A stretch of 31,476 nt of DNA from DAOPJM01 sp035399665 (GCA_035399665.1 DAOPJM010000022.1:1-31476); one strand, 5' to 3'; positions 1 to 7,802 are shown, numbered from the stretch's first letter. Notes: a model not told the origin generated them from the letters alone. Numbers and translations are program-made.

Positions 1-33
1 AAAGAACACGGCGCGGTTAATCCGCGCCGTGTT
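1..33 (-). terminator. Rho-independent terminator of the aconitase-icd operon
   Basis: Read on the minus strand, a perfect 12-bp GC-rich stem (arms at 5-16 and 22-33) with a 5-nt loop starts 20 bp after the icd stop codon and is followed by CTTT at the window edge. The window cuts off any further T-run, so the tail is not fully visible. Confidence 0.8.
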
Positions 34-52
34 GCATTACCGTAAAGTGTCG

Positions 53-1255
53 TTATGCTTCTAACTTGGCTCTGATGGCCTTGATGAAGTCGATGCTGTT
101 GACGGCCGCGGCCTTGCCCTTCTCCCAAAGACCTACAAGGTCCTTGGTCATGACGCCGGACTCGATAACATCAATGGTTGCCTTTTCAAGCTTATCGGCA
201 AAGCTCATCAGCTCCGGGGTGCCGTCCTTCTCGCCGCGCTTTCTAAGGGCGCCGCTCCATGCGAAGATGGTTGCTACGGGGTTCGTGGAGGTTTCTTCAC
301 CCTTGAGGTACTTGTAGTAGTGGCGGGTCACGGTGCCGTGCGCCGCTTCATACTCGTAATTGCCGTCGGGGGAAACAAGAACGCTGGTCATCATGGCGAG
401 CGAACCGAACGCGGTGGAGACCATGTCGCTCATGACGTCGCCGTCATAGTTCTTGCAGGCCCAGATGTAGCCGCCCTCGCTGCGGATAACGCGTGCGACC
501 GCGTCGTCGATGAGGGTATAGAAGTAGGTCAGGCCCGCTTCCTCAAACTTAGCCTTGTACTCGCCCTCAAACACCTCGTCGAAGATAATCTTGAACTGAC
601 CGTCATACTTCTTGGAGATGGTGTCCTTGGTGGCAAACCACAGATCCTGATGGGTTGCAAGCGCGAAGGTGAAGCAGGAGTGCGCGAAGGAGCGGATGGA
701 CTTGTCCTTGTTGTGCATAGCCTGAAGCACGCCGGGGCCTTCAAAGTTGTAGATCAGCTCGTCATAGACGGTGCCGTTCTCGCCTTCAAAGTGCAGAGTG
801 GCCTTGCCCTTTTCGGGAACCCTGTACTCAACATCGCGATACACGTCGCCATAAGCGTGACGGGCGATGGTGATGGGCTTATGCCAATTCTTGACGACGG
901 GGCTGATGCCATCAACACAGATGGGGGTGCGGAACACTGTGCCGTCAAGGATGGCACGGATGGTTCCGTTGGGGCTCTTATACATCTTCTTAAGGCTGTA
1001 CTCGGTCACACGCTGCGCGTTGGGGGTGATGGTGGCGCACTTTACGCCCACGCCCAGACGCTTGATGGCGTTGGCGGCGTCAATGGTAATCTGATCGTCG
1101 GAGGCGTCGCGCTCCTTCAGCCCCAAGTCATAATACTCGGTCTTGAGGTCGATGAACGGGAGCAGCAGCTCGTCCTTGATCATCTTCCACAGTATACGGG
1201 TCATTTCGTCGCCGTCCATCTCAACGATGGGCGTGGTCATTTGGATCTTGCTCAT
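53..1255 (-). CDS. icd: NADP-dependent isocitrate dehydrogenase
   Basis: Oxidative decarboxylation of isocitrate to 2-oxoglutarate with NADP+, supplying 2-oxoglutarate for glutamate synthesis. The 400-residue protein has the full length of the homodimeric, eukaryote-like NADP-IDH family. It opens with the family N-terminus (TPIVEMDGDEMTRILW) and carries the substrate-binding segment SPNGTIRAILDGTVFR near residues 94-109. The region around residue 270 (KNYDGDVMSDMVS) and the AAHGTVTRHY cofactor-site motif are intact. Its ATG overlaps the TGA of the upstream aconitase-family gene in an ATGA, so translation is probably coupled. A strong hairpin follows the stop. No citrate synthase gene is in the window, so the branch is only partly visible here. 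Confidence 0.97.
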   Translation of the reverse strand: MSKIQMTTPIVEMDGDEMTRILWKMIKDELLLPFIDLKTEYYDLGLKERDASDDQITIDAANAIKRLGVGVKCATITPNAQRVTEYSLKKMYKSPNGTIRAILDGTVFRTPICVDGISPVVKNWHKPITIARHAYGDVYRDVEYRVPEKGKATLHFEGENGTVYDELIYNFEGPGVLQAMHNKDKSIRSFAHSCFTFALATHQDLWFATKDTISKKYDGQFKIIFDEVFEGEYKAKFEEAGLTYFYTLIDDAVARVIRSEGGYIWACKNYDGDVMSDMVSTAFGSLAMMTSVLVSPDGNYEYEAAHGTVTRHYYKYLKGEETSTNPVATIFAWSGALRKRGEKDGTPELMSFADKLEKATIDVIESGVMTKDLVGLWEKGKAAAVNSIDFIKAIRAKLEA

Positions 1256-3489
1256 CTTCCTTCATTCTCCCTTGCATAGTAGTTGATAAGGCAGCCGTCA
1301 AGCAGTATCTGCCTGTCCTCGGCCGAGAGGTTCTTCAGGTTCAGCGTTATCGGATGCTCGCCGTCCTTGGCGATAACAACGGCTTCAACTGTCTCGGAGC
1401 CGGAGGCCATGGCCTTCCTTACGCCCTTGACCAAGACGCAGTCGCCCGTGGAGTAGTCAAACGGGACGTCCTTGTCTATCGTGAACGGGATTATGCCCCA
1501 GTTGATGCAGTTGCTGCGGTAACGCTTGGTGCAGTACTCGTAGCAGATGTTGGCCCAGCCGCCCAAGACCTTCTGGCAGGACGCGGCCTGCTCTCTTGCG
1601 GAGCCGTCGCCGGGACGCTTCGCGAATATGCAGGAGCCGATTTGAACCGAGTCGGGCGCGATGCCGAAAGACGCGAAAATCTTGGCGTCGGCTTCGGTGG
1701 GCTTGCCCTCCTGACGGGCCTTCTCATCGGCCTGAACAGCCTTGGAGTCCTTGACATAGGTCGGGACCCTGCGGGAAAGCGCGAACTCGGAGAGTCTGAG
1801 CGGGTTGGAACGGTAGGATGAGGTCTCGCCGGAGGGGATAAGCTCGTCGGTGGTGGTGACTTCGTCCTGAATGACAGCCGCAAGCTTCAAAAGAAGGTTG
1901 TCGGACAGGGCCTGCATAACGGGCCAATCGGTTATGTTGGGCCCAAAGCGCAGCTCGGTGTCATGCTCCGGATGACCGTAGCCGTCGTAAACCCTGCGGG
2001 AATAGCAGGTCTGATCGTAGTTATATTCGGTCGCGGGAACCTCATATTCCACATCGGAAGCGGCTGTGATGATGCCGCCGTTCTTGGCGGTAGCCGCGAT
2101 GGAGCGAGCGTCCATGAGGCACACGAAGCAGCCCTGACCGTCCTTGGGCTTGGAGCCTTCGCGGTTCGGGAAGTTACGGGTAGCATGACGCAGCGAAAGA
2201 CCGTTGTTGGAGGGAACATCGCCCGCGCCAAAGCAGGGACCGCAGAAGGCGGGCTTCATGACCGCGCCCGCGTCCATAAGCTCGGCGGAGATGCCGCTCT
2301 TGGCCGCCGCCAAAGCTACGGGCTGACTGCCGGGATATACGGACAGGGAGAAGTAGCCGTTGCCCGTGGAACCGTTGCGCAGTATGGTCGAAGCCTCGAC
2401 GAGGTTCTCAAACAGACCGCCGGAGCAGCCCGCGATTACGCCCTGATCCGCCATAACGCCCTTGTCGGTGAGCTTGTCCATGAGCTTGGAGTCGCACTTG
2501 GGGTAGCGGTGCTGAGCGTCCTCCTCAACCTTTTTGAGATATTCCTCAGCGTGAGCGTTGAACTCGTGTATGGAGACGCAGTTGGAGGGATGGTACGGCA
2601 GAGCTATCATGCACTCAATCTTGTCCAGATCAAGCAGCACCGCTGAGTCGTAGTACGCGACGGCGTCGGGAGCCATGGGCTTGTAGGCCTCGGGGCGTCC
2701 GTGTACCTTGAAGTATTTCTCGATCTCGGCGTCGGTCGTCCAAATGGATGACAGGCAGGCGGTCTCGGTGGTCATAACGTCGATACCGCAGCGGTACTCG
2801 GCGGATAGACCCTCGATCCCGGGGCCGACGAATTCCAAAACCTTGTTCTTTACAAAACCGTCGGGGAACAGTTCCTTGACGAGTGAGAGCGCAACGTCGT
2901 GCGGGCCTACGCCGTGCTTGGGCTTGCCCGTGACGTAGACCAAGACAACCTCGGGCGCGTCAACATCGTAGGTATTCTTCAAAAGCTGTTTTACAAGCTC
3001 GCCGCCGCCCTCGCCAACGCCCATTGTACCCAATGCGCCGTAGCGGGTGTGACTGTCGGAGCCCAAAATCATACGTCCGCAGCCTGAAAGAGCTTCACGG
3101 GCGTACATATGGATAACGGAGAGGTTTGCGGGGACATAGATACCGCCGTACTTATGAGCGGCGGACAGGCCGAACACATGGTCGTCCTCGTTGATGGTAC
3201 CGCCAACGGCGCAGAGGCTGTTATGGCAGTTGGTCATGGCATAGGGGAGGGGGAACTCCGTCATGCCGCTGGCCCTCGCGGTCTGGATAATGCCGACATA
3301 GGTGATGTCGTGGGACACCAGCGCATCAAACTTGATGTGCATACGGCTGTCGCTTCTGGGATTGTCGTGTGCACGAAGCACCTTATAAGTCATGGTGCCT
3401 TCACGAGCGGCCATAGCGTCCGCTGCGGGCTGGGAGTCGAATTGCGGCTTCCCGTCAATCAGGTAAACTCCGTGTGTAACTCGTTCCAT
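1252..3489 (-). CDS. Aconitase-family hydratase (probable aconitate hydratase)
   Basis: A 745-residue aconitase-superfamily protein, probably interconverting citrate and isocitrate through a [4Fe-4S] cluster. The three expected cluster cysteines are visible: one in VIAGCSGGLFEN and two in AFCGPCFGAGD. GSDSHTRYGALGTMGVGEGG is the usual substrate-site segment, and GDGSAREQAA is the swivel-domain counterpart of the aconitase GxSSRE loop. The overall pattern resembles the YbhJ-like/'hydratase' branch rather than classical AcnA or AcnB, so the reaction is inferred mainly from co-transcription with icd, which overlaps its stop codon by 4 bp. The start at 3489 has GGAG eight bases upstream. Methylcitrate or another hydroxy-acid substrate remains possible. 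Confidence 0.9.
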   Translation of the reverse strand: MERVTHGVYLIDGKPQFDSQPAADAMAAREGTMTYKVLRAHDNPRSDSRMHIKFDALVSHDITYVGIIQTARASGMTEFPLPYAMTNCHNSLCAVGGTINEDDHVFGLSAAHKYGGIYVPANLSVIHMYAREALSGCGRMILGSDSHTRYGALGTMGVGEGGGELVKQLLKNTYDVDAPEVVLVYVTGKPKHGVGPHDVALSLVKELFPDGFVKNKVLEFVGPGIEGLSAEYRCGIDVMTTETACLSSIWTTDAEIEKYFKVHGRPEAYKPMAPDAVAYYDSAVLLDLDKIECMIALPYHPSNCVSIHEFNAHAEEYLKKVEEDAQHRYPKCDSKLMDKLTDKGVMADQGVIAGCSGGLFENLVEASTILRNGSTGNGYFSLSVYPGSQPVALAAAKSGISAELMDAGAVMKPAFCGPCFGAGDVPSNNGLSLRHATRNFPNREGSKPKDGQGCFVCLMDARSIAATAKNGGIITAASDVEYEVPATEYNYDQTCYSRRVYDGYGHPEHDTELRFGPNITDWPVMQALSDNLLLKLAAVIQDEVTTTDELIPSGETSSYRSNPLRLSEFALSRRVPTYVKDSKAVQADEKARQEGKPTEADAKIFASFGIAPDSVQIGSCIFAKRPGDGSAREQAASCQKVLGGWANICYEYCTKRYRSNCINWGIIPFTIDKDVPFDYSTGDCVLVKGVRKAMASGSETVEAVVIAKDGEHPITLNLKNLSAEDRQILLDGCLINYYARENEGR

Positions 3490-3524
3490 TTAGTCAAACT
3501 CCTTTACTGAATAATGACAAGGGC

Positions 3525-3533
3525 ATTATAACA
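3525..3533 (-). promoter_or_regulatory. Extended -10 promoter for the aconitase-icd operon
   Basis: The minus strand reads TGTTATAATG: a perfect TATAAT at 3525-3530 preceded by the TGn extended -10 element. No good -35 box lies 16-18 bp upstream. The expected transcript starts about 30 nt before the ATG at 3489, leaving room for the GGAG ribosome-binding site. Confidence 0.7.
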
Positions 3534-3633
3534 TAGAATAGGGAAAATGCACGTTTTTAAAAAGTATATTTTTCGGGCGCGGGGGAGGGGCTTGCGGCTT
3601 TCTCATTCCCGTCCTGTATACGTCTGATAACCT

Positions 3634-3698
3634 CCGCCGTCATATGATTAAGTTTCGCAAAAACTACTCCCGCCGCCATATGATTACGTTCCGCCAAC
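3634..3698. repeat. Two-copy imperfect tandem repeat, period 36 bp
   Basis: Copies at 3634-3663 and 3670-3698 share a CCGCCGYCATATGATTA core followed by a degenerate GTTYCGC segment. A shorter relative (ATGTTCCGCCAACAT) lies near 23919-23934, next to another dispersed element, so this is probably part of a longer decayed repeat. Confidence 0.55.
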
Positions 3699-3708
3699 CT
3701 GCCCCCTT

Positions 3709-3766
3709 GTCATCCTGAGCGAAGTCGAAGGATCTTGCTAAAACTTCAAGGTCAAGACCCGCTCCC
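3709..3766 (+). repeat. Dispersed intergenic repeat, subtype 1, copy 1
   Basis: Begins GTCATCCTGAGCGAAG, continues through CGAAGGATCTTGC and ends in CCCGCTCCC. The head can pair ATCCT with AGGAT as a short hairpin. Tandem with the next copy at an 86-bp period. Other subtype 1 copies are at 16146 and 21558. Confidence 0.85.
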
Positions 3767-3794
3767 CCACGCGTCCTCCTTTTCAACCCTTCGT

Positions 3795-3853
3795 GTCATC
3801 CTGAGCGTAGTCGAAGGATCTTGCTAAAAACTTCAAGGTCAAGACCCGCTCCC
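3795..3853 (+). repeat. Dispersed intergenic repeat, subtype 1, copy 2
   Basis: Nearly identical to the copy starting at 3709: one substitution in the loop (GAGCGTAG for GAGCGAAG) and one extra A in the middle A-run. The high identity suggests a recent duplication. Confidence 0.85.
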
Positions 3854-3952
3854 TTCTCAACTATGACCAAAGATGCTGAACAAACCGCGTTCGCCGCTTA
3901 GTACCGCACGACATCCGCTCCGCCCCATTGGGATTAGCGGAACAGAGCATAC

Positions 3953-3978
3953 AAAAAGAGCGGCTCATCCGAGCCGCC
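3953..3978 (-). terminator. Terminator of the dnaX-ybaB-recR operon
   Basis: The minus strand forms GCGGCTC-GGAT-GAGCCGC followed by TCTTTTT. The hairpin begins 17 bp after the recR stop codon. Confidence 0.9.
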
Positions 3979-3994
3979 CTAAATCGACAATACG

Positions 3995-4588
3995 CTAAAA
4001 CTCGCTCCTGCCCTCAAGCGCCTTGGCAAGAGTGACCTCATCGGTGTATTCAAGGTTGCCGCCTATGGGTATGCCTCGGGCTATCTTGGTTACACGAACC
4101 CCTAAGGGCTTCAGAACCTTGGCGATGTAGCCCGCCGTGACGTCGCCCTTGACGTCCGAGTCGGTCGCAAGTATGACCTCCGTCACCTTGTCCCTTTCGC
4201 AGCGCTCCCTAAGCTCGGGTATGCGCAAATCGTCGGGGCCAACGCCGTCGGCGGGGGACAGCACGCCGCCCAGCACATGGTAGCAGCCGCGAAACTCGCG
4301 TGTTTTCTCCATGGCGGCGACGTCCTTGGGATAGCTTACTACGCACACAAGCTCACGGCCGCGCTTTGGGTCGGAGCAGATGTCGCAAAGCTCGGCGTCG
4401 GTATAGCCGCCGCAGACGGGGCAGGGGTGTACCTTCTCAACAGCGTCGCTGATTGAAGCGGAGAGGGCGACAGCCTCATCTCGCTTCATGGCGAGTATGG
4501 CGTAGGCAAAGCGCTGCGCCGACTTTCTCCCGACGCCCGGAAGGTGGCACAGCTCGGTCACAAGCTGTTCAATAGCGTCAACGGCCAT
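3995..4588 (-). CDS. recR: Recombination mediator protein RecR
   Basis: Part of the RecFOR pathway: with RecO it loads RecA onto SSB-covered gapped DNA, as a ring that clamps DNA. The 197-residue length is standard. An N-terminal helix-hairpin-helix (LCHLPGVGRKSAQR, residues 13-26) is followed by a four-cysteine zinc finger (C56, C59, C68, C71) and a Toprim domain from about residue 79. The Toprim acidic motif reads LATDSDVKGD, a variant of the usual ATNPTxEGE. The C-terminal IARGIPIGGNLEYTDEVTL signature is intact. The gene starts 3 bp after ybaB and is the last gene of the dnaX operon, a widely conserved order. Confidence 0.97.
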   Translation of the reverse strand: MAVDAIEQLVTELCHLPGVGRKSAQRFAYAILAMKRDEAVALSASISDAVEKVHPCPVCGGYTDAELCDICSDPKRGRELVCVVSYPKDVAAMEKTREFRGCYHVLGGVLSPADGVGPDDLRIPELRERCERDKVTEVILATDSDVKGDVTAGYIAKVLKPLGVRVTKIARGIPIGGNLEYTDEVTLAKALEGRSEF

Positions 4589-4591
4589 GCC

Positions 4592-4921
4592 CTAAAAACC
4601 TAAATTCATTCCGCCCGTGAGCCTGCCAAGCTCGCGCTCAACGGTCTCGTTGGCTTCGGCTATGGCCGCGTTGACCGCCGCCACAACCAAGTCCTGAAGC
4701 ATCTCAACGTCGTCAGGGTCTACGCAGTCGGGGTTGATCTCAACGCCCTTGAGCTGCCTTGTGCCATAGACGGTGGCCTTGACCATTCCGCCGCCAGCCT
4801 GCGCGGTGAACTCGCGCCCGTTAAGCTCCTCCTGCTTTTGCTGCATGTCCTGCTGCATCTTCTGGGCTTGGCGCATAAGCTGCTGCATATTTCCGCCGCC
4901 CATGTTGGGATATCTTGCCAT
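4592..4921 (-). CDS. ybaB: YbaB/EbfC family nucleoid-associated protein
   Basis: A small DNA-binding protein of 109 residues, thought to act as a dimer at the nucleoid. Family features: a Gln/Met-rich N-terminal helix (MQQLMRQAQKMQQDMQQKQ, about residues 12-30), then the AQAGGGMVKATVYGTRQLKGV core and the acidic PDDVEMLQDLVVAAVNAA helix. GGAGG lies five bases before the ATG. It sits between dnaX and recR, the normal place for this gene and the reason it is linked to recombination and repair. Confidence 0.95.
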   Translation of the reverse strand: MARYPNMGGGNMQQLMRQAQKMQQDMQQKQEELNGREFTAQAGGGMVKATVYGTRQLKGVEINPDCVDPDDVEMLQDLVVAAVNAAIAEANETVERELGRLTGGMNLGF

Positions 4922-4974
4922 AGTTCCTCCTTGTTATTCAGTCATCGCTGTAATCGTTTATCATTACAAGACCG

Positions 4975-6720
4975 TTATTCTATCGTAATCTTTCCGTCGA
5001 ACATGGAAAACAGCTCGGCGTCCTGACCCGTAAGCCGCTCAAGCATATAGGAAATCGTGACACCGTGACGCAGCTTTTCCGCCTCGGCCTGAACGATAGT
5101 AAGGCTCTTTGGATTACTCGCCACGTTGTATTCGCGTTCCTTGGATTTGGGGAAGCGCACGGTCAACACATCGTCCTTCAGGGAGACCGCGACGCCGTTC
5201 TTGGCGTATATGTACGCCATGGGGTTCTGCTTCTGCACAGCGGGCAGCACAGCCTTCCAAAAGCCTTCGGCTTCCTGCCTGTTGTCGTCCGAAGCGGGAG
5301 CTGCCAAGGGAGCGGGGCTTACCTCAGCGGCAGGCTCGACCGCAGGCGCGGCGGACGGTTTGACCTTGGAAACGGGCTTTTCTGCCGAAACAGTCTTTGC
5401 TTCGGAGACAAACACGGCGGCTGTATCCCTTGCCGCAAGCGTTTCAGGCTCCGGTGGTTCGGGGATGTACTCCTCAGGCGGCTCGATGGGCATAAGCTCA
5501 TCACAGCTTACGGGGGTGTATTCCTCAAAAGTGGGCTTTGCCGAGGGCTTTGCGGGGGTGAACTCAGATGGAGCGGAGTACCTCGCGGTCTCGAGCCTTG
5601 CTATTCGGGCCTCAAGCGCACTGACCCTGTCGTCGTCCATGGGACAGCATATGCGCATAATTGAGCTTTCAAGCAGCGTCCTTGGAGACGCGCTTTGCTT
5701 CAGCTTGCCCTGCGCCGACAGAAGCTCCTCAAGCGCAAAGCGGGTGACAGCGGCGTCGGCTCCGCTGATTTGACGCATATAACGCTGCATCATGTCATCG
5801 GTGCATTCCAAGAGTTCGCTGCATTCGCCGCAGGCGGAGGTGACTATCAGGGCGCGAAAATGCGCAATCAAATCCGACACGAACACGGTAAGGCTGCGTC
5901 CCATGCGCGAAACCGTGTCAAGCTCCGTGAGCGCGCCCTTGGCGTCGCCGGTGAGCAGCATATCGGCCATGGAGAAAAGGTGTTCCTGCTCCATGCTGCC
6001 AAGCACATCATAAACCTGCGTGGAGCTTATGCTCTTGCCCGCGAGCGCTATGCATTGGTCGGTAAGCGAGAGCGCGTCCCTAAGGCTGCCCTCGGCGGAG
6101 CGGGCTATGAGCTGCAAGCCCTCAAGCTCTATCGTGACGCCCGTTTGCTTTAGAATGCCTCGCAAGGCGGTCACGATATGATGAATGGAGATACGGTGGA
6201 AGTCGAAACGCTGACAGCGGGAAATCACGGTGGCGGGGAGCTTTTGCGGCTCGGTCGTGGCAAGAATGAAAAGGACGTGCGCCGGCGGCTCCTCTATGGT
6301 TTTAAGCAGCGCGTTGAAGGCGGAGCCGCTGAGCATATGCACCTCATCGATGATGAACACGCGATATTTAAGCTGCATGGGCATGAACTGAACCTGCTCA
6401 ATAAGCTCGCGTATCTTGTCAACACCCGTGTTGCTGGCGGCGTCTATCTCAATTACATCGGGGTTCTCTACGGCGGAAAAGCGGCAGTTTTCACATTCGC
6501 CGCAGGGCTCGCCGTTCACGGGGTGCAGGCAGTTTATAGCCCTTGCCAAAATTTTGGCGGAGGAGGTCTTGCCCGTACCTCTCGGACCGCAGAAAAGGTA
6601 AGCGTGCGAGGGGCTGCCGCTCTTTATCTGGTTTTTGAGAACCGTCGTTATATGCTCCTGCCCTATGACCTGGTCAAAGAGCTTGGGGCGATATTGCCTG
6701 TACAGCGCGAGATAAGCCAT
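4975..6720 (-). CDS. dnaX: DNA polymerase III subunits gamma and tau
   Basis: The AAA+ clamp-loader motor that places the sliding clamp on primed DNA and ties it to the replicative polymerase. Predicted length is 581 residues. The open frame runs upstream to 7344, but that part is antisense to another gene; MAYLALYRQYRP is the conserved N-terminus and its ATG at 6720 has GGAGGG just upstream. Walker A is GPRGTGKTSS (45-54), zinc ligands are C64, C73, C76 and C79, Walker B is IIDEVHML (123-130), and the SRC sensor is at 167-169. After about residue 370 comes an acidic Pro/Ala-rich linker, then the C-terminal tau domain (WKAVLPAVQKQNPMAYIYAK). No A-run frameshift site for a short gamma form was recognised. 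Confidence 0.97.
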   Translation of the reverse strand: MAYLALYRQYRPKLFDQVIGQEHITTVLKNQIKSGSPSHAYLFCGPRGTGKTSSAKILARAINCLHPVNGEPCGECENCRFSAVENPDVIEIDAASNTGVDKIRELIEQVQFMPMQLKYRVFIIDEVHMLSGSAFNALLKTIEEPPAHVLFILATTEPQKLPATVISRCQRFDFHRISIHHIVTALRGILKQTGVTIELEGLQLIARSAEGSLRDALSLTDQCIALAGKSISSTQVYDVLGSMEQEHLFSMADMLLTGDAKGALTELDTVSRMGRSLTVFVSDLIAHFRALIVTSACGECSELLECTDDMMQRYMRQISGADAAVTRFALEELLSAQGKLKQSASPRTLLESSIMRICCPMDDDRVSALEARIARLETARYSAPSEFTPAKPSAKPTFEEYTPVSCDELMPIEPPEEYIPEPPEPETLAARDTAAVFVSEAKTVSAEKPVSKVKPSAAPAVEPAAEVSPAPLAAPASDDNRQEAEGFWKAVLPAVQKQNPMAYIYAKNGVAVSLKDDVLTVRFPKSKEREYNVASNPKSLTIVQAEAEKLRHGVTISYMLERLTGQDAELFSMFDGKITIE

Positions 6721-6747
6721 GCCTTCCCTCCGATAGTTATTCATGTC

Positions 6748-6776
6748 ATTATAGCATGACGGACGCGATCGTTCAA
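6748..6776 (-). promoter_or_regulatory. Promoter of the dnaX operon
   Basis: Minus strand TTGAAC (6771-6776), 17-bp spacer, TATAAT (6748-6753) with a TGC extended -10. The -10 box ends 27 bp before the dnaX ATG. Confidence 0.85.
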
Positions 6777-6799
6777 GCAAAACCTCACCCGCATTTATA

Positions 6800-6843
6800 G
6801 CAATGTTATTGCAAAACGATAAATTCCTTGACATTGCGCAATG
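6800..6843. promoter_or_regulatory. Two dyads between divergent promoters (candidate operators)
   Basis: GCAAT-GTT-ATTGC at 6800-6812 and the perfect 12-bp palindrome CATTGCGCAATG at 6832-6843 share the ATTGC half-site. The second lies inside the spacer of the rightward promoter, where a bound repressor would block polymerase. The likely ligand is the small HTH protein encoded downstream, by autoregulation; this is inference. Confidence 0.6.
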
Positions 6844-6856
6844 GCAATGATAACAT
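6828..6856 (+). promoter_or_regulatory. Promoter of the DUF2975-HTH pair
   Basis: TTGACA (6828-6833), 17-bp spacer, TAACAT (6851-6856). The spacer contains most of a 12-bp palindrome. Confidence 0.75.
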
Positions 6857-6889
6857 ATACGATAATAACATAAGCGGGAGATAAGAATC

Positions 6890-7372
6890 ATGAACAGAGC
6901 CGCCCTCACGGGTTTCTTAAAAGTTGGGATAGTGTTTGCTTTCCTTGCGTGCGCGGGCTTGTGCATAGCGGAAGCGCTGCTGCCGTATACGGACGCCGCC
7001 GAGTATATGCTTCGCGACCCCGCTTCAATGCGCTTACCCTGCATTGCGATAGGCGTTGCCATGCTGATACCCATAGTGTTGGCGTTCATCGCGTTTTGGA
7101 AGGTCGTGGACAACATAGCCCGCGACAAATCGTTTTGCGCGGACAGCGCCAAGCGCATGAAGCAGATAGGACTGTGCGCGGCGGTAGACCTCGTCCTGAG
7201 CCTTGGAGCGTTCGCGGTGCTGCTTGTGGGACTTCGGAACAGATTGGGCGTGTGCCTTGCGGAGCTTGTGGTGTTCGCGCTGGGGTTTGTGACTGCGGCG
7301 GCGGCATTCCTGCTTTCAGGGCTTATAGCCAAAGCCTCCTCCATGCAGGAGGAGATAGACCTGACGGTGTGA
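6890..7372 (+). CDS. DUF2975 family four-helix membrane protein
   Basis: A 160-residue membrane protein of the DUF2975 family; no biochemical function is established. Four hydrophobic helices are visible at about residues 9-31, 48-73, 93-114 and 122-146. The family hallmarks are present: the polar loop after helix 2 (FWKVVDNIARDKSFCADSAKRMKQ region, residues 69-92) and the C-terminal tail QEEIDLTV. GGGAG precedes the ATG. Its stop overlaps the ribosome-binding site of the small HTH gene that follows, the normal partner of this family, so the two should be made together. A regulatory membrane-protein/HTH pair is likely, with an unknown signal. Confidence 0.85.
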   Translation: MNRAALTGFLKVGIVFAFLACAGLCIAEALLPYTDAAEYMLRDPASMRLPCIAIGVAMLIPIVLAFIAFWKVVDNIARDKSFCADSAKRMKQIGLCAAVDLVLSLGAFAVLLVGLRNRLGVCLAELVVFALGFVTAAAAFLLSGLIAKASSMQEEIDLTV

Positions 7373-7379
7373 GGTGATT

Positions 7380-7610
7380 ATGCATATCAACTTCACGATA
7401 GACGTAATGCTTGCCAAGCGCAAGATGAGCCTGACCGAGCTTTCGCAGCGGGTGGGCATAACCATGGCGAATATGTCAATCCTAAAGACGGGCAAGGCCA
7501 AGGCCGTGCGCATAGATACCCTGTGCAAGCTGTGCGACGCGCTAAGCTGCCAGCCCGGGGATCTCTTTGAGTTCATACCGGATGAGGGTGAGGAGCCGAG
7601 ACGCGGATAG
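7380..7610 (+). CDS. Small Cro/CI-type HTH regulator (YozG-like)
   Basis: A 76-residue DNA-binding protein of the short XRE/HTH_26 type found beside DUF2975 genes. The helix-turn-helix is MSLTELSQRVGITMANMS followed by the recognition segment ILKTGKAKAVRIDTLCKLC, ending in the family tail LSCQPGDLFEFIPDE. I chose ATG at 7380 because GAGGTG lies three bases upstream; an in-frame GTG at 7374 is the alternative. The gene begins 7 bp after the DUF2975 stop. It probably binds the ATTGC dyads in the promoter of its own operon. Confidence 0.88.
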   Translation: MHINFTIDVMLAKRKMSLTELSQRVGITMANMSILKTGKAKAVRIDTLCKLCDALSCQPGDLFEFIPDEGEEPRRG

Positions 7611-7629
7611 AATACTTAATATCAACAAA

Positions 7630-7651
7630 GGGAACGGACAACGCCGTTCCC
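7630..7651 (-). terminator. Bidirectional terminator hairpin
   Basis: Perfect 8-bp stem (GGGAACGG at 7630-7637, CCGTTCCC at 7644-7651) with a 6-nt loop. On the minus strand it is followed by TTTGTTG, fitting the end of the small RNA that starts near 7796. On the plus strand it lies 20 bp after the HTH stop but has no T-run. A near copy is at 8021-8043. Confidence 0.7.
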
Positions 7652-7729
7652 TCAATATATCATACAACCCGTTTGCTGCGCGGCAAGCCGGTTGTTTGAC
7701 AGGCTGAGGCGCCTTAAGCGCCTCTTACA
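7652..7729 (-). other. Structured 3' part of the small-RNA transcript
   Basis: Between the tRNA-like fold and the terminator the minus strand can form two more hairpins: GAGGCGC/GCGCCTC (7706-7724, 5-nt loop) and ACAACC/GGTTGT (7664-7695) with an inner TTGC/GCAA stem. No reading frame is present. Together with the flanking elements this gives one structured transcript of about 165-170 nt. Confidence 0.55.
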
Positions 7730-7794
7730 CGGATAGTCCGGAATTGAACCGGACCAACGTCCATCAACATTTGCGACCATCACATTGCTATCCG
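7730..7794 (-). ncRNA. 65-nt tRNA-like RNA with its own promoter
   Basis: On the minus strand, CGGATAG (7788-7794) pairs perfectly with CTATCCG (7730-7736) as a 7-bp acceptor-like stem. It is preceded by a canonical T-arm (7737-7753): 5-bp TCCGG/CCGGA stem and TTCAATT loop, matching the TTCRANY T-loop rule. The rest folds as a short cloverleaf: a 13-nt D-like arm with GG in its loop (7772-7784, three pairs), and a 5-bp anticodon-like stem with a 6-nt TGATGG loop (7756-7771). The variable region is only 2 nt. Normal bacterial tRNAs are over 70 nt with a 7-nt anticodon loop, and no CCA is encoded, so this is either a reduced or decayed tRNA or a tRNA-mimicking small RNA. Confidence 0.6.
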
Positions 7795-7802
7795 TATATA
7801 TA

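Larger units (their letters stand above)
3541..3952. other. Gene-free intergenic stretch
   Basis: About 410 bp between the aconitase promoter and the recR terminator. No credible reading frame on either strand. It holds a two-copy short tandem repeat (3634-3698) and two tandem copies of a dispersed element (3709-3766, 3795-3853), listed separately. I see nothing recognisable in 3860-3950. Confidence 0.7.

Noticed and set aside
320..1279. Long plus-strand reading frame opposite icd, and similar frames at 1963-2646 and 17258-18298
   Set aside because: They lie fully antisense to clear conserved genes, have no ribosome-binding sites and low-complexity translations; they follow from the codon bias of the real genes.
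6721..7344. Upstream extension of the dnaX frame by about 208 residues
   Set aside because: It crosses the dnaX promoter and runs antisense to the DUF2975 gene; the conserved DnaX N-terminus and a GGAGGG site fix the start at 6720.
7730..7794. Reading the tRNA-like fold as tRNA-Pyl or as a two-piece tmRNA
   Set aside because: No CUA anticodon, wrong arm lengths for tRNA-Pyl, and no tag-peptide frame or tmRNA pseudoknot region nearby.
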